Shown here in pieces: positions 35,741 to 48,500 of a stretch of DNA of 64,000 nt; within the stretch, counting starts at the first letter, position 1, and the number at the start of each line of letters is the position of its first letter. This DNA comes from Punica granatum. Its lineage: Eukaryota > Streptophyta > Magnoliopsida > Myrtales > Lythraceae. A program made the position numbers and the translations under genes. Location: the NCBI RefSeq assembly GCF_007655135.1, contig NC_045129.1, forward strand, positions 24,030,274-24,094,273. Reading direction: 5' to 3'. The notes under the pieces are model-generated. The model made no database searches, was not told where the DNA came from, and was given only the letters and a program-made list of their open reading frames with translations.

Positions 35741-37464
35741 AATGGTTGAGTTTTCCGGCAATTTTGGCCTTGAGCCGGGCTGTGCTTGGGCTGAACGAAA
35801 TGTTGGAGTTTGAGAGGAATTTGAGAGAGTTTTTGAGTGAGAAAGCTAGAGAGAAAGTGCAAGAGGAGTTGTGATTAAGTTAATGACCCAATGGGCTTAT
35901 AAATGCAAGCTTAATGACAAGATTAAGTGAAGTTAAGTGTAATTAAATGGTGCTTAGGGCATCCGAATTTTTGGAGGGAAGATTAGGGTGAGGAAGTTGT
36001 CTTGAAAGGTGATGGGAGGTGATGGATGGGAGAAGGGAAGTGATGGGTGTAAGAAGATATTTTGAAAATGTGTGGTGGAGGCTCATTTGGCTTGCTTCTG
36101 GAGAAGAGCCATGGCTTGCAGCTTGTCTTGGCTCGGCTCGGCTTGGCTTGGCTAGCTCAAGGGTCCCACTTGACTAGAAAGAAAGCCGGAAGAAGCTCGG
36201 GGCTCGATTGGTCGCGCGTTTGATTTTCGTGGCTCGTTTGAACGACGAATTATCGATGTACGTGCGAATGCGATTTTAATGGGCCTAATATTGACATGCT
36301 TCGTGTAAGTAAATGCTCGGGTAGCCCGGGCACTCAAAAGCTGATGTTGCTCCGTTTGGATGATCGGAGCGAAGTTGTCCGTTTCTGTCGCATGTTCGCG
36401 CCTCTACGTGCTGTACCGCTCGTGTCGGTGTACTTTGTGCTTTGGACAGAACGGTTTACTTGTCAACCCCGGCTGGAGATCGATATCCGGAGGCGTCCTA
36501 GGAATTTGCAAACGGGGCTTTCTTAGTGTTTCCCGAGTATTCTAATGTGTTCGGAGACCACTGTGATCTCCGTTTGTCAAAAACGAGTCCCAAAGGCTTG
36601 CCGAGAGGCGTTTATGACCATTAAAACGTCACTCGGGAGCTCGGTATGATTTGCTTGGTTCGAGCCAATATGATTTCCTTGGCCCTAGGGTTTGCTGGGA
36701 ATGGGTGGTGCAAAGCTCGAACGTCAACATTTCCTCGAATGAGCTCTAAGCGCAAGATTCCGCTTGAAAGGGACCTTTTTATTGCCGGAATGGTAATCGG
36801 GAAACCTAAATGGATTATGCAATGCGATCGGGGTTTATCTCCCAAGCCCTTGAGGTCCCTGGGATTGATTGGCGCAAATTTCGTGCACTGACGATTTGTT
36901 AAAAGGGGCTCTGGCCACGTTTCTGTGCAAAAAGGGGCCATTTCTCCGGGTCGGGATCTACTTGGGAGACCAAGACGAACTCTGAAAGGCAATCTGAAAC
37001 TTGTTCCTTGGTCCTGGTGGTCCTTGGATGTGTGCAGGCCTGTTTCCAGGTGCCGTTTATCTGTTCGTGAATCGGGCCTCTCGGGGGGCCCGTCAGGAAG
37101 GCATCTGTGAATATTCGGGAGTGCCCCGGTTTAAGCAGGGTGCTTCTGAAGTGTGCCCGGATGTGCCATTGGTCATTTTGGCACCAAGAGGGATTTTTAG
37201 AGTCCCATATTGGATACATTCTAATGCTCCAGTAATCCGGTGATGAATAGTGCCACAATGCCAGTCTCTGCTGTTTTCGGGGCTCGTCGTCAATTCACTC
37301 CTTCGATTGCCCTCTCGTGCTCTCCTAGTGGACCCTGCTTTTCTCTTGTTATTCATGACTTTGTGCCCGCATGTTTGCCTCCGGTTTTCCGATCGTGAAT
37401 AGTGCCCCGAGCTTTGGCCGGAAGTCCTCTTTCGGAGCCGTTGGGCCAAAACGGGGTGCTGACA

Positions 37465-37469
37465 GTGAG
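37465..37469 (+). other. S1 target-site duplication, right copy (GTGAG)
   Basis: This is an exact copy of 31815-31819, directly after the S1 terminus CTGACA. Confidence 0.92.
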
Positions 37470-38990
37470 TCTTATTCGCATGGCCAGTTTCATCCACTTT
37501 CGGTGTTTCTATCATCTTGCCGTAGATTCGGTAGTTAGTGCTATTACCTCTGTCACAAAATATATAAAACCGGACTAAAGCATTCACTCGGCTTAATCAA
37601 ACATTAGATAATGGTCAAGTGGAATTCTAGGTTCCAAATCTATAGTTAAAACACGAGTTTGGCATATTCAGTGAAATCGCAGTGTCACTTACAACAAAGT
37701 CTTAAAATCAACTCACACATGTATAATCGGCCTAGCATTGCATTATAATACATTCTTCTGCTTGCCTAGGTTAAATAAAATTGTTTGCCAATTAACTCCG
37801 GTTAATAACTGATTAAATCACGTAAATTCGGTTTAATACACAACTTGTTTGTATTTGTCTGTATTTATCAATTTTCGTCTGTTTTCATCTATTTCTATCA
37901 TATTTTCTCTGTTTTCCACTATTTCTTGCTGATTTGTCGCGGTTCGAACCCGAACCCATAGGTCACACTTATCACGAGGTCCAACTCCCCAAACCGTCGA
38001 TCACGGGGTCCAGCACCCCCATGTACACCGAGTGCGCGTAACCCGAGTGCGGAATGGGGCCTAGCCCCGATTCACCACTCTGCTTTGAGTAATGCCTATG
38101 CGGAAGACGACTCGGATCGGGTGTGTGAATTGCGATTAGACATCACCCGGGAGCTCGAACGGTCCAACGGTTATCGCGAGAATAGATCCATTCTTGTTTA
38201 CCGTCGATCCGGTCGGACCCGACCCCCGGCTCCTTGCGCACGTTGGTTTAATTTATTTGTCGGTCATTGAAAATACACGGTGAGCCAAGTGGAATATTAG
38301 CCCAATGCAAACCGATCGGGATCCATTTGTTGTATTCAGTTGTATTCTGTAATTATTCGAGTGCATATTGTGAGAATTTTATTTATACATTTATTTATTC
38401 ACTTGTAAGGATCCCCGATCGGCGAGCAAGAGGTCCGAGTGTCGAACCTATCAAGTCGATCTATTGCTACCTAGAGATGAGTAAGCTTGAATACTCGCGG
38501 TCTTGGTTCGCGCAGGGAGTTGACCACTACGGTCTGACGAACTGTAACGCGAAGATAGTGAACCGATTCCTCGAGGTGCAAGCCTACTCTTCTTTTGGGG
38601 CCTTGGCCCGAAGCGATCATTTCATCGATTTTACGACGTCAAAACGGGCGAGTCAAGTGCAATCCTAAATCACGTAGTAAATAAATAAAATGGCAAGTCT
38701 AGCAAGCTATGGTACCGAAAGGGCGTGCGGGATATTGGTCCGCACGTAATAGAACCTCCGAATTTGGAATTTTCGGTTCCGCAACGACCAATGCCTTAGC
38801 ATACTAGGTGTATCCTATACCCCTAGACTTGGGAAACTCACCGGCCCTCGACTTTCGGGTCGTAAATAGGTAGTGACGACTCTTTCTCACGCGCGTTCGT
38901 CGCTTGTCCCTGGGAAGGTGGACACTCCCAAGCCGCGTTGCATAGGCGCGCGCTTGCGTGCCACGATGAGATGAAATTCGAGTGTGCACA
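37470..38990 (+). repeat. T4 LTR, right segment (family 2)
   Basis: It continues the LTR interrupted at 31819 (TCTTATTCGCATGGCC) and ends GAGTGTGCACA at 38990. The PBS-like 10-mer has decayed to TGACGACTCT. No primer-binding site follows, so this is more likely a 3' LTR or a solo LTR than a 5' LTR. The flanking CCCGA (38991-38995) is the predicted target duplication. Confidence 0.82.
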
Positions 38991-40975
38991 CCCGACACAC
39001 GCCTCCTCGCTTAATTGAGCACATCCAACTGAGAGCGCCCTTTTGCGTTGTGCGAGCACATCCACCTTACCCATGCACGCATCCTCGACGCACCTTGTGC
39101 CTGTCCCTCTACGTGCTCGCACGATGCCTACCAGGCTAGTTCGCTCCCCTACTTGCTTGCATTTAAATCGTGAACAGTGCCTATTCCTTTAGCGCTTTTC
39201 CTTTTCCCATTGTAAGAAATGAAACAAGAAGGCGACTTGAACCCAAACGACCACAATTAAAGACAACGAACACCTCCCGTCTAGCTTCTTGGAACTGAGT
39301 CCCAACCCTTCCTCCGCAAAGATTGTAGGCAAATGCTTTAACAGACAAAGTATAACCCAGCCCACCCGCCGCGAGAGTCGTTTGCATGGTCCCACCTCCG
39401 ACCGAAGGATGGTCCCTTCCTGCCCTCTGCTTTGTCCACCAACCAGCCACCAGGACAACATGCACAATCTTCCTTAAACTCTCTTTTACTTCATTTAAAC
39501 AAAATTCCTGAACGGGCTCCCGACTAGAATGAACCCTTGAAAAGGCAATAGGATAGTTCCGAAGACGCCCTATCAATTTTGTTGGACCTGTTCGGCTTGC
39601 CTGTCCTAGGACAGCTTCCCTAGGACGGCTGCTCATGCCTACCCACACTAAGGGAAAGCACTCCGCACTCCTATGCGGCCCCTAGTCATGGTAAAACCAC
39701 TCCAGGGTGGTGATTGGATTCCTGAAAAATGAGTGTCCCCCACATGCGGTACCCCATGGGTAGCGCGTTGAACAAGGGGATTTCTCATGGGTCTACTCCA
39801 TATTTCTTACCACATATTCCATCAAATAATCACCTAATGCATGATCTTCTTTGTCATCTTTCACAGGAACACACCGATCACAGGTGTAGAGTGATGCACG
39901 GGCTTTCGCCTCTCCGAGAACTCCTCTCGGGCCTCTTTCCTTATAATTCGACTGGGAAGGGACTCGACGCGGAGGTACCCCCTACGAAGCCGAAGATAAA
40001 AGCGACTAAGTAGGCCACATGCCATCAACGCAATCGTCTCAATCGACGTCAAGGATGGCTCTGAAGCAGACACGTCCATCGACTTCGAGAGCACACCTCT
40101 TCAGGAGGCACCCGCCAGGGAGTCACCAGACACGATCAGGGATGAAGATTGCGAGACACTCGTCATCGGCGACAGCCGCATAGACCGGGGCAACCTCGGT
40201 CATCCACATCCTTGGGGCAATTTTTCTTTTATCCTCTTTAGACAATAGGGGAATTACCCGTAAAGTTTGCAAGGACGAACTGCATGAAGTTCGGCTTTCG
40301 AATGTCCAGAAACCAAATCTCCAAGAAAAGCTGACCCTCACAAAATAAGGCTAGGACAACAAAACGTAACCAATCTCCAAGAGGCGAAGTACACCAAAGC
40401 AACCTCGATAAAGCAAAGTTGAGGAAATTCAAATAAATACACTGGGCACAAAACATACCTCGGTTGTAGTAAAAAAAAATAGAGCGACAAGAAGCAAGAA
40501 AAATCTGCTAACAAAGAAGAGAAGAGAGAGGGAAAAGAAGCGGGAAAAACCCGCCAATGAAGAAAACGAGGCGATGCCGAGGCTCACCAAACGCGTCGGA
40601 GGTGCCAATCCAAAGAAATTGAGAAAACCTGACAAAAAAATGGGGAAGCAGCAAACGCAACTCCTTGATGGAGGCAGAATGCAAAACAGCACAAAACTCG
40701 GGAGCCGAATTCTCCAAACTCTTATCCCTTGTAAGCTCGAGAAACAAAAGAATCGAGCCTGCTAGGTCGAAAACTCCTTTCGGGGGTGACCTAGCCAAAA
40801 GCTAGGGCAAAAGAGAGGCACGACCGGAAGCCCCTTGTGGGCGGTCATGGTAAAAGAAGAGCGCGTCCCCTTTAGGTTGAGAGATGCGGCCTCGAGGTGG
40901 GTGACCTTAGAAAAAGGAGAGCAAAACAAGAGATAAACAAAACAAACTTGTCACCCTAGGCCCTTGCACACCGTG
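38991..40975 (+). mobile_element. Decayed Tat-type internal region (mosaic)
   Basis: About 2 kb belongs to no LTR. A splice-acceptor-like TTTCACAG (to 39866) is followed by two out-of-phase coding-like stretches. One is about 39867-40010. The other is about 40009-40250, with an acidic run including SIDVKDG and SIDFES; I read this as a frameshifted pre-RT linker of a Tat polyprotein. At about 40761-40880 there is a GCTAGGTCGAAAAC hairpin unit like those after the T1 integrase. RT and integrase are missing between them. The 155-codon minus-strand frame at 39181-39648 has no domain I recognise. The rest (38991-39860, 40260-40755) is unassigned. Confidence 0.45.
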
Positions 40976-41976
40976 CGAACCCAAACCCATAGGTCACGCT
41001 TATCACGAGGCCCAACACCTCAAACCATCGACCACGGGGTCCAACACCCCCATGTAACCGAGTGCGCGTAACCCGAGTACGGAATGGGGTCTTGCCCTGA
41101 GTCACCACTCTGCTCCGAGTAATGTCTATGCGGAAGACGACTCAAATCGAGTGTGTGAATCGCGATTAAACATCGCCCAGGAGCTCGAACGGTCCAACGG
41201 TTATCATGAGAATCAATCCATTCTCTTCTCTACCGTCGGTTCAGTCGGACCCGACCCCCGGCTACTTAAGCCCGCGTTGCTTTAATTTATTTGTCGGTCA
41301 TTCCAAATACACGGTGAGCCGAGTGGAATATTGACCCAATGCAAACCGATCGGGATTCATTTGTTGGATTCAGTTGTATTAGGTAATTATTCGAGTGCAC
41401 ATTGTGAGAATTTTATTTGTACATTTATTTATTCATTTGTAAGGATCCCCGATCGGCGAGCAAGAGGTCCGAGTGTCGAACCGGTCAAGTCGGTCTATTG
41501 CTACCTAGAGATGAGTAAGCCTGAATACCCGCGGTCTCGGTTCACGCAGGGAGTCGATCACCATGGTCCGACGAACTGTAAAGCGAAGATAGTGAACCGA
41601 TTCCTTGAGGTGCAAGCCTACTATTCTTTCGGGCGAGTCAAGTGCAAATCTTAAATCACGCAGTAAATAAATAAAATGGCAAGTCTAGCAAGCTAGAGTG
41701 CCGAAAGGGCATGCGGGATATAGGCCCGCATGTAACAGAACTCCCGAATTCGAAATTTCCGGTTCCACAACGACCAATGCCTTAGCATACTAGGTGTATC
41801 CCATACCCCTAGACCCGGACAACTGACCAGCCCTCGACTTTCGGGTCGCAAATAGGTAGTGGCGACTCCTTCTCACACGCGTTCGTCGCGCATCCTCGGG
41901 AAGGTGGACACTCCCAAGCCGCGTTGTATAGGCGTGCGCTTGCGTGCCCCGACGAGATGAAATTCGGGTGCGCACA
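40976..41976 (+). repeat. T5 LTR, last 1 kb only (family 2)
   Basis: Homology to other family-2 LTRs starts abruptly near CGAACCCAAACCCATAGG and runs to the end GGGTGCGCACA. The first 4 kb are missing and there is no polypurine tract at the left junction, which looks like a deletion. The 23-nt stem-loop at 41710-41732 has a compensatory A-U pair. TGGCGACTCC is at 41860-41869. A primer-binding site and leader follow, so it acts as a 5' LTR remnant. Confidence 0.85.
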
Positions 41977-41978
41977 GC

Positions 41979-41993
41979 TAGCGACTCCGCTGG
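41979..41993 (+). other. Degraded primer-binding site of T5
   Basis: TAGCGACTCCGCTGG starts 3 bp after the LTR end. It matches the T7 site TGGCGACTCCACTGG with two changes. Confidence 0.65.
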
Positions 41994-42503
41994 AAATACG
42001 GGTTCAGGCTCGATTTCGTTTGCTTGCTTGCTCGCTTATTTATTTACCTTTTTTTGCTATTTACCGCTTATCTACTTACGTACATTTATTTTATGCATGC
42101 ATTGCATATCATTCTAGCTCTAAGTACCCATGGGTAGCGTCCCACGACCGATGATAGGAGCATTGGCTAGATAGGGGTTCTGAGTAAGGATTGGACCGTC
42201 GATTAGGCCCCCAAAAGGCCCTGCTCGATTTCAAGGAATTTACACCCTTGAGTCGGGAGCCCCCATCCCTAGATAGCACGGTCCCTGTAGCATTGAACCA
42301 TGCATTGTGCTAAGCCTCCATGCCATCTTCCAACTTGGCTTCGACAATAGTCCTTGAGTCGGCCCTCGTGCCATTCGAGTTCCTTTTTTCTGTTTTAAAA
42401 GAGAGAGTTGTACAATGTAATTACACAGTTATAGTTTTACTTTTCCGCACCTGCACGCATGTTTTCGAAAACTGGGGCATCGCTTTATTCAATTTTAGGT
42501 ATT
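41994..42503 (+). mobile_element. T5 5' leader, untranslated
   Basis: This is homologous to the T7 leader (54695-55285). Shared stretches include TCGATTTCAAGGAATT, ACACCCTTGAGTCGGGAGCC and CTTGAGTCGGCCC. No ORF of note is present. It is cut at 42503 by the T6 LTR; GTATT (42499-42503) is the predicted T6 target duplication. Confidence 0.75.
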
Positions 42504-44257
42504 TGTGCGCACCCGAATTTAATCTCATCGGGGCACGCATGCGCGAAGCCTATGCAACATGGCTTGGGAGTGTCCACCTTCCCGGGGAAGCACGACGGAC
42601 GCACGTGAGAAGAAGTCACCACTTGTCATTTTACGACCCGAAGGTCGAGGGCCGGCAAGTTACCCGGGTCTAGGGGTACAAGGTACACCTAAATACTAAG
42701 GCAATGGTCATACGGAACCGAAAATTCCGAATTCGGGGGTTCTATTACGTGCGAGCCTATATCCCGTATGCCCTTTCGATACTCTAGCTTGCTAGGCTTG
42801 CCATTTTGTTTATTTACCGCGTGATTTAGAGTTGCACTCGACTCGCCCGTTTTGACACCGTAAAATCGGTGAATTGATTGAGTTGGGCCAAGAACCCGAA
42901 AGGTGGGTAGGCTTGTGCGTCGAGGGATCGGTTCACTATCTTATCGTTACAGTTCATCGAACCATGATGGTCGATTCCCTGTGCGAACCGAGACCACGAT
43001 TATTCAAGCTTACTCATCCTTTGGTAACGATAGACCAACTTAATCGATTCGACACTCAGACCTCTCGCTCGTCGATCGGGGATCCTTACAAGTGAATGAG
43101 TGAACATGCAAATAAAATTCTCACAATGTTCTCTCAAATAATTACAAGGTATAACTGAATAAGTAAATGGATCCCGATCGGTTTACGTTGGGCCAATATT
43201 CCGCTCCAGCTTACCGTGTGTTTGGAATAACTGATAAGTAAATTAAGGCAACGCGGGCTCAAGGAGCCAAGGGTCGGGTCCGATCGATCCAACGGTTTGC
43301 AGGAGAACCGGTTGATTCCCACTGTAGCCGTTAGACCGATCGAGCTCCCGGGTGATATCTAAACCCGTTTCACGCATCCAATCCAAATTGCCTTCCACAT
43401 AGGCCATGTTTGGAGTACGACGGTGAATCGAGGCTAGATCCCATTCCACACTTGGTTTGCACGCGCTCAGTGAGTTAGGAGGTGTTGGACCTCGTGTTCT
43501 GTAGTTTGGGGCGTTGGACCCCGTGCAACACGTAATCTATGGGTTCAGGCCCAAGCCGCAACAAATTAGCAAAGACAAATGATAAAACTGACGAAAAACA
43601 GACGATAACTGACAAATAGAGGTGAATACAGACAAGTGGTGTATTAAGTCAAGTGTACGTGATTTAATCAATTATTAACCGGGGTTGGTTAACAAACAAT
43701 GTGTCTAACTTATGCAAACATAGATGGTGGGCTAGAATAGGGTTCTAAGCCAATTACATGTATGAGTTTGTTTTAAGACTCTTATTCAGTGAGATGTCGC
43801 AACGGTTTTCACCGAATTGGCCAAACTCGTGTTTTTGACTCTAGATTGGAATCTAACATTCCACATATCCATTATCTAATGTTTTTTTAAGTCGAGTGCA
43901 TGATTAATCTGGTTCTTCGTATTTTGTAACTGAAATAAGAGGTTCACCACCGAATCTACAATAGAAAGATAGAAACACCGAAAGTGAACGAAATGGGCCG
44001 TGCGAATGAAACTCGCCCCGAACGGGCTGCCCTTTCTCGCCCATAGATCGAGGTGTTTCCAACTCCCTAACGCCTAGGAAGTCGGTGAATCTCGGAATGA
44101 CGATTATGCCCTTGGACACTAAAACGTGTGATGTTCATGTGCAAATTGAAGATCGTGTGACACGAAGAAGTCTAGAGAGGACTCACGCGTCTCGACTCGA
44201 GCCGCCTCAAATCGGGCCCGGACTCGAGTCGTAGCACGCGAGTACTCACTAGACGTC
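42504..44257 (-). repeat. T6 LTR, minus strand, terminal 1.75 kb (family 2)
   Basis: It starts in plus coordinates at TGTGCGCACCCGAATTT, the reverse complement of the LTR end. It breaks off at 44257 where T7 begins. The remaining 3 kb of this LTR should lie right of the window. The UUCG hairpin is intact (42634-42647); the PBS-like 10-mer has decayed. Confidence 0.87.
44253..44257 (+). other. Predicted T7 target-site duplication (ACGTC), left copy
   Basis: These are the last five bases of T6 before the T7 LTR start. The partner would lie right of the window. Confidence 0.45.
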
Positions 44258-45558
44258 TGTCAGCACCCCATTTTGGCCCATCGGCTTCCCACATGAGGAT
44301 TCCGACCGAAACCCGGGACACTATTCATCACCCAGCCATCAGAGGCAAATAGGCGGGCACGGGGTCACGAGCAATAGGAGAAAGAGCTAGGCCACTGAGA
44401 AAAGTGGAGGAAAGCCATCAGAAGAACGAACGAACAAGGAATTCCCCAAAACGACGGGGCTGGCACTGTGGCACTATTCATCATCGAGTCACCGAAGCAC
44501 CAAAAGGTGCCCAATATGGGACTCCAAAAATCCCTCTTAGTACCAAAGTGACCAACGACACGTCCGGACGCATTTCCGGGGCAAGCCACATGAGCCGAGA
44601 CACCCCGACCTCTCACGGACGCTTTTTCTGACAGAGCTCCCGGGGCCCGCTCCACTGACAAGCAGACGGCTCCCCAAAACGGGCCTACAGGCACCCAGGG
44701 ACCACCAAGGTCGGGGAACAAGCTTCAGATGACCTTCCGGAACTCGACTTGGTTTCCCGAGGAACGTTTCAGTGGTCATGAACGTCTCCCAGCGAGCCTT
44801 CGGGGCACGTTCACGGAAAACAGAGATCACAACGATCCCCGAGCATCTCAAGACATTCAGGGAACACTGAGTAAACCTCGGTCAAAAGTCCCTACGTCTT
44901 CCCGGGCCAACGGTCTTCGGCCGGGGGCGGTGAGCCAACGATCCTCACGGGGGCAAAAGGGTCGCCAAAACGCTTGTTAGGAGGCAATCGGGGACCGGAG
45001 GGCACTAAACCCCACTCCGAACGTCCAAACAGGGCAAAACCGACTCTCGAGGCGTCGAGTCGCCCAAACGCTCATCCACACGATGCATGGCGATATTAGG
45101 CTCATCCGAATCCTCGTCGTTCAAGCATTCCAAATCTTCAAATTAATTGGACATCGGAGGTCGGATGCGAGCTCAATCAAGTTTCAAGCATGGTCCGGCT
45201 TTTCTCTCAATCAAATGGGGCCCACAGCTCGGTCAAGCCAAGCCACCAAGCCACGGCTCAACCCCAAGCCACGGCTCAAACCCACGGCTCCGACGTGACA
45301 ATTCCAGCCGCGGCTAAAACCCTCCCCCCGTCGGCTCCATCCCATGGCCGGCGGCTCCAAGGGGGCTCCCTCCTTCCCTCCACCACAAATTTGAAATCTC
45401 TTACACATCCATCACCTCCCATCACTTCCTATCACTTCTCTCTTGCTTCTCCTACACACTATGTGACACTTTCCCCTCCCTAATCCCATTTGAAATTTCG
45501 GCAGCCCACATAAGCTCAACTACACTTAGCTCATCCTAATCACACCATTAGCCACTCC

Positions 45559-45565
45559 TATAAAG
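45559..45565 (+). promoter_or_regulatory. Candidate TATA box of the T7 LTR
   Basis: TATAAAG is at the position matching CTATAAG in T1. A CACTTCTTCATTCTCACTC leader follows within 50 bp. Confidence 0.48.
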
Positions 45566-48500
45566 CCCCATTCATCATTAACCTTAATCACTTCTTCATT
45601 CTCACTCTCTCTCAAGCCAATCTCTCTCAAGAACCCTCTCAAACTCCAGCCCATTCTCATCCACTCGTCCGCCCCAAGCCAAGGCCGAAACAGGCCAAAA
45701 CCATCGGAAAACCACCCGGTATTCCGGTAACCACCCGACCCGACTTAAGCCAAAAATCACCAAACTCCCTAGCCTACATATTTTCAACCCCCTAAGTCCA
45801 TTTCCGGGCTTAGATTTCCTATTTGAAGCCTCCAACACCGAGTTCTGGTCGCATGAAGAGTCCGGTCTCCTAGGCGTTACCGGGTGCATATCGGGTCTTC
45901 TTCGTGTGCCATTTTGCCCCACGACTTCGGCGAGTCGTGCCATCACGTTCAAAGGGTTCCTCACAACCCTCACCCTCCCCCATGAAGAGGTGGTCACGGT
46001 CCGATGGCCGATCAACCGTGCACAACCTTTTTTCTACCCGTTCCTCCTTTACCGGTTCCTCATTTTTTTACCGAACTTCCTCTTACATTTTCGGGTTTGT
46101 TCAGGCCTTGGCACGTTTGGGTCTGCCCACGGTCATTTAGATCCGCCTCTTAGGAGTCCAATGAGCCCGACCTTGCACCGTGCCGTGACCGGAGCAAGCG
46201 TGCCGACCCCATTTTCCCCAATCTGCCGCGGCTGTCTCCTCTCGGGTCCCTCTACCCGTAACCTTAAACCGAGTCTTGCGACTCACAAGGCCACCTCCCT
46301 GACTCTTTTCCTCGTGCATCGAGGCTAGGTAACGCACATCTTCACCTTAGAGAAGCTAGAATCTCCGATCTTTGTTTATATGAAGTGTTTATGCGTTTTA
46401 AAGGTTCGGAAGGCATGAAAGGTTGTTTTTTTTCTTTCGGATCCGAACTCCCCATACATGCCATACATCGTTGCACGTCCTTTTTTTCCTTCATCATGTC
46501 CACATGCCGTGTGAGTGTGCATATCATGAAAGGAGACGACATGAGTCGAGGAGGGGGAGATCCCAAGTCACGGCCGAACCATGGGGCATGCGGTCTAGCC
46601 TTGAGGTGGCGACCCGTGACCCCCTATGGTCCCTCCGAGGCTAGGGTGTCTCCTTTTCCTCGAAACTAGTTGGTTCCCGCACTCCTTTGCCGTTGTTTAT
46701 CACGTATAACACCTTAGCATGGCGGGAATAGGCGTAGATCGGGACCGGAGAACCTCTCTTGACCCGTGTGAGCCATGAGGACTCACGGCCACCCTTGATG
46801 AAACGTGGCCGAGAGCCCCTTGGACCACACGGGTCTAAGGTAGTTTCTCCCTTTCCGAACTGAGCCGGTCCCCGCGTTTCACGCTTTCCCATCGTATGAG
46901 TCGACGTCATTTTTGTGGATTTCGTTATATTACGTGTTATGTGTATGTGTTTGTGTGTCCGTTTGCATTTAAGAGACCTTGACGGCATCGACTTTCTTTG
47001 TTTTGTTGAAATAGATTTCGTTCTTGAGATTAAGCATATTATGCATGTAAGGTATGATTGGAATCGTCCCTCGGGATTGTTTGTACCCGTGTCTTATATT
47101 TCTCATTATTCACATGATGATTGGATGATAGATACGTTAATTTTGAGTAATTCGCCATTAAAACCGAGATAACCACATGAAATTACCACCATCGAATAAC
47201 TTTACAAATGGAATAAACGGGACGTAATATTCGGTTAAATAAATCATTCGGACTAAATAATTGGGTAAATTGATTATTAATTCGTAAACGCATCGATGAT
47301 TCATGGAACGGCGTGAATGCCCTTCTCCATTAAAAATTCACAATTTCAAAATACCGAGTCGCGTAACACGAATGGAATTGATGTCTAGGGAGTACTCAAG
47401 TGCCACGACCCGAGTCCGGGCCCAATTTGAGGGGGCCCGAGTCGGGGCACGAGAGTCCTTTTTAGATTCCTTCGTGTGACGTGATCTCCGATTTGTTTCC
47501 AAACCTTGTAATTTTATCCCCCAAGGGCATAATCGTCATTCCGCGATTCACCGATACCCTAGGCGCTAGGAAGCCGGGAACACCTCGATCTATGGAAGAA
47601 AAGGGGCAACCCGGCCGGGTGCGAGTCTCATTTGCACGGCCCGTTCCGTCCACTTTCGGTGTTCCTATCTTCCTGCTGTAGATTCGGTGGGAGGCATTTT
47701 ACTTCAGTTACAAAATGCCAAGAACCGGACTAATCGTACATTCGGCCTAATCGAACACTAGATAATGGATAGGCGGAATGATAGATTCCATTCTAGAGTC
47801 AAAACACAAGTTTGGTTAATTCAGTGGAACCGCAGTATCACCTAACTGAATAAGAGTCCTAAAACAAATTCACACATATAATTGGCTTAGAACCATATCC
47901 TAGCCTGCCCTCTATGTTTGCCTAGGTTAGATACATTGCTTGCCAATCAACCACGGATAATAACTGATTAAATCACGTATATTCGACTTAATACACCACT
48001 TGTCTGTATCCACCGATCATTGTCAGTTGCTTTCTGTATTGTATCAGTTTTATCAGTTTTTTTCTGTTTTATTCTTGCATATGATGATTTATTATGGTTC
48101 GGGCCCGAACCCATAGGTCACGTGTTGCACGGGGTCCAACGCCCCAAATCACCGAACACGAGGTCCAACGCCTCTTAACTCATCGAGGGCGTGCAACCCG
48201 AGTGCGGAATGGGATCTAGCCTCGATTCACCATCACACTCCGAATACGGCCTATGTGGAAGGCGGATTTGGATTGAGCGCGTGAAACGTGTTTAGACATC
48301 ACCCGGGAGCTCGATTGGTCCAATGGTTACAGTGGGAATTAATCGGTTCTCCTGCAAACCATCGGTTCAATCGGACCCGACCCCCGGCTCTTTGAGCCCA
48401 CATTGCCTTAATTTGTTTATCGGTTATTCAAAAACACACGGTGAGCCGGAGCGGAATATTGGCCCAATGCAAACCGATCGGGATCCATTTATTTCATTCA

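Larger units (their letters stand above)
31820..37464 (-). repeat. S1: complete solo LTR, minus strand (5,645 bp, family 2)
   Basis: Read on the minus strand it starts TGTCAGCACCCCGTTTTGG (plus 37464 leftward) and ends GTGTGCACA at 31820. GTGAG flanks both sides, and the host LTR T4 reads continuously once S1 and one GTGAG are removed. A complete LTR with a target duplication but no interior is the usual product of recombination between the two LTRs of one element. It is about 600 bp longer than the T1 LTR because of internal duplications at 34721-35740. The UUCG hairpin is present as UACG (31951-31964). Confidence 0.92.

Noticed and set aside
39181..39648. 155-codon minus-strand ORF
   Set aside because: No recognisable domain, overlapping frames also open, located in a decayed element interior.
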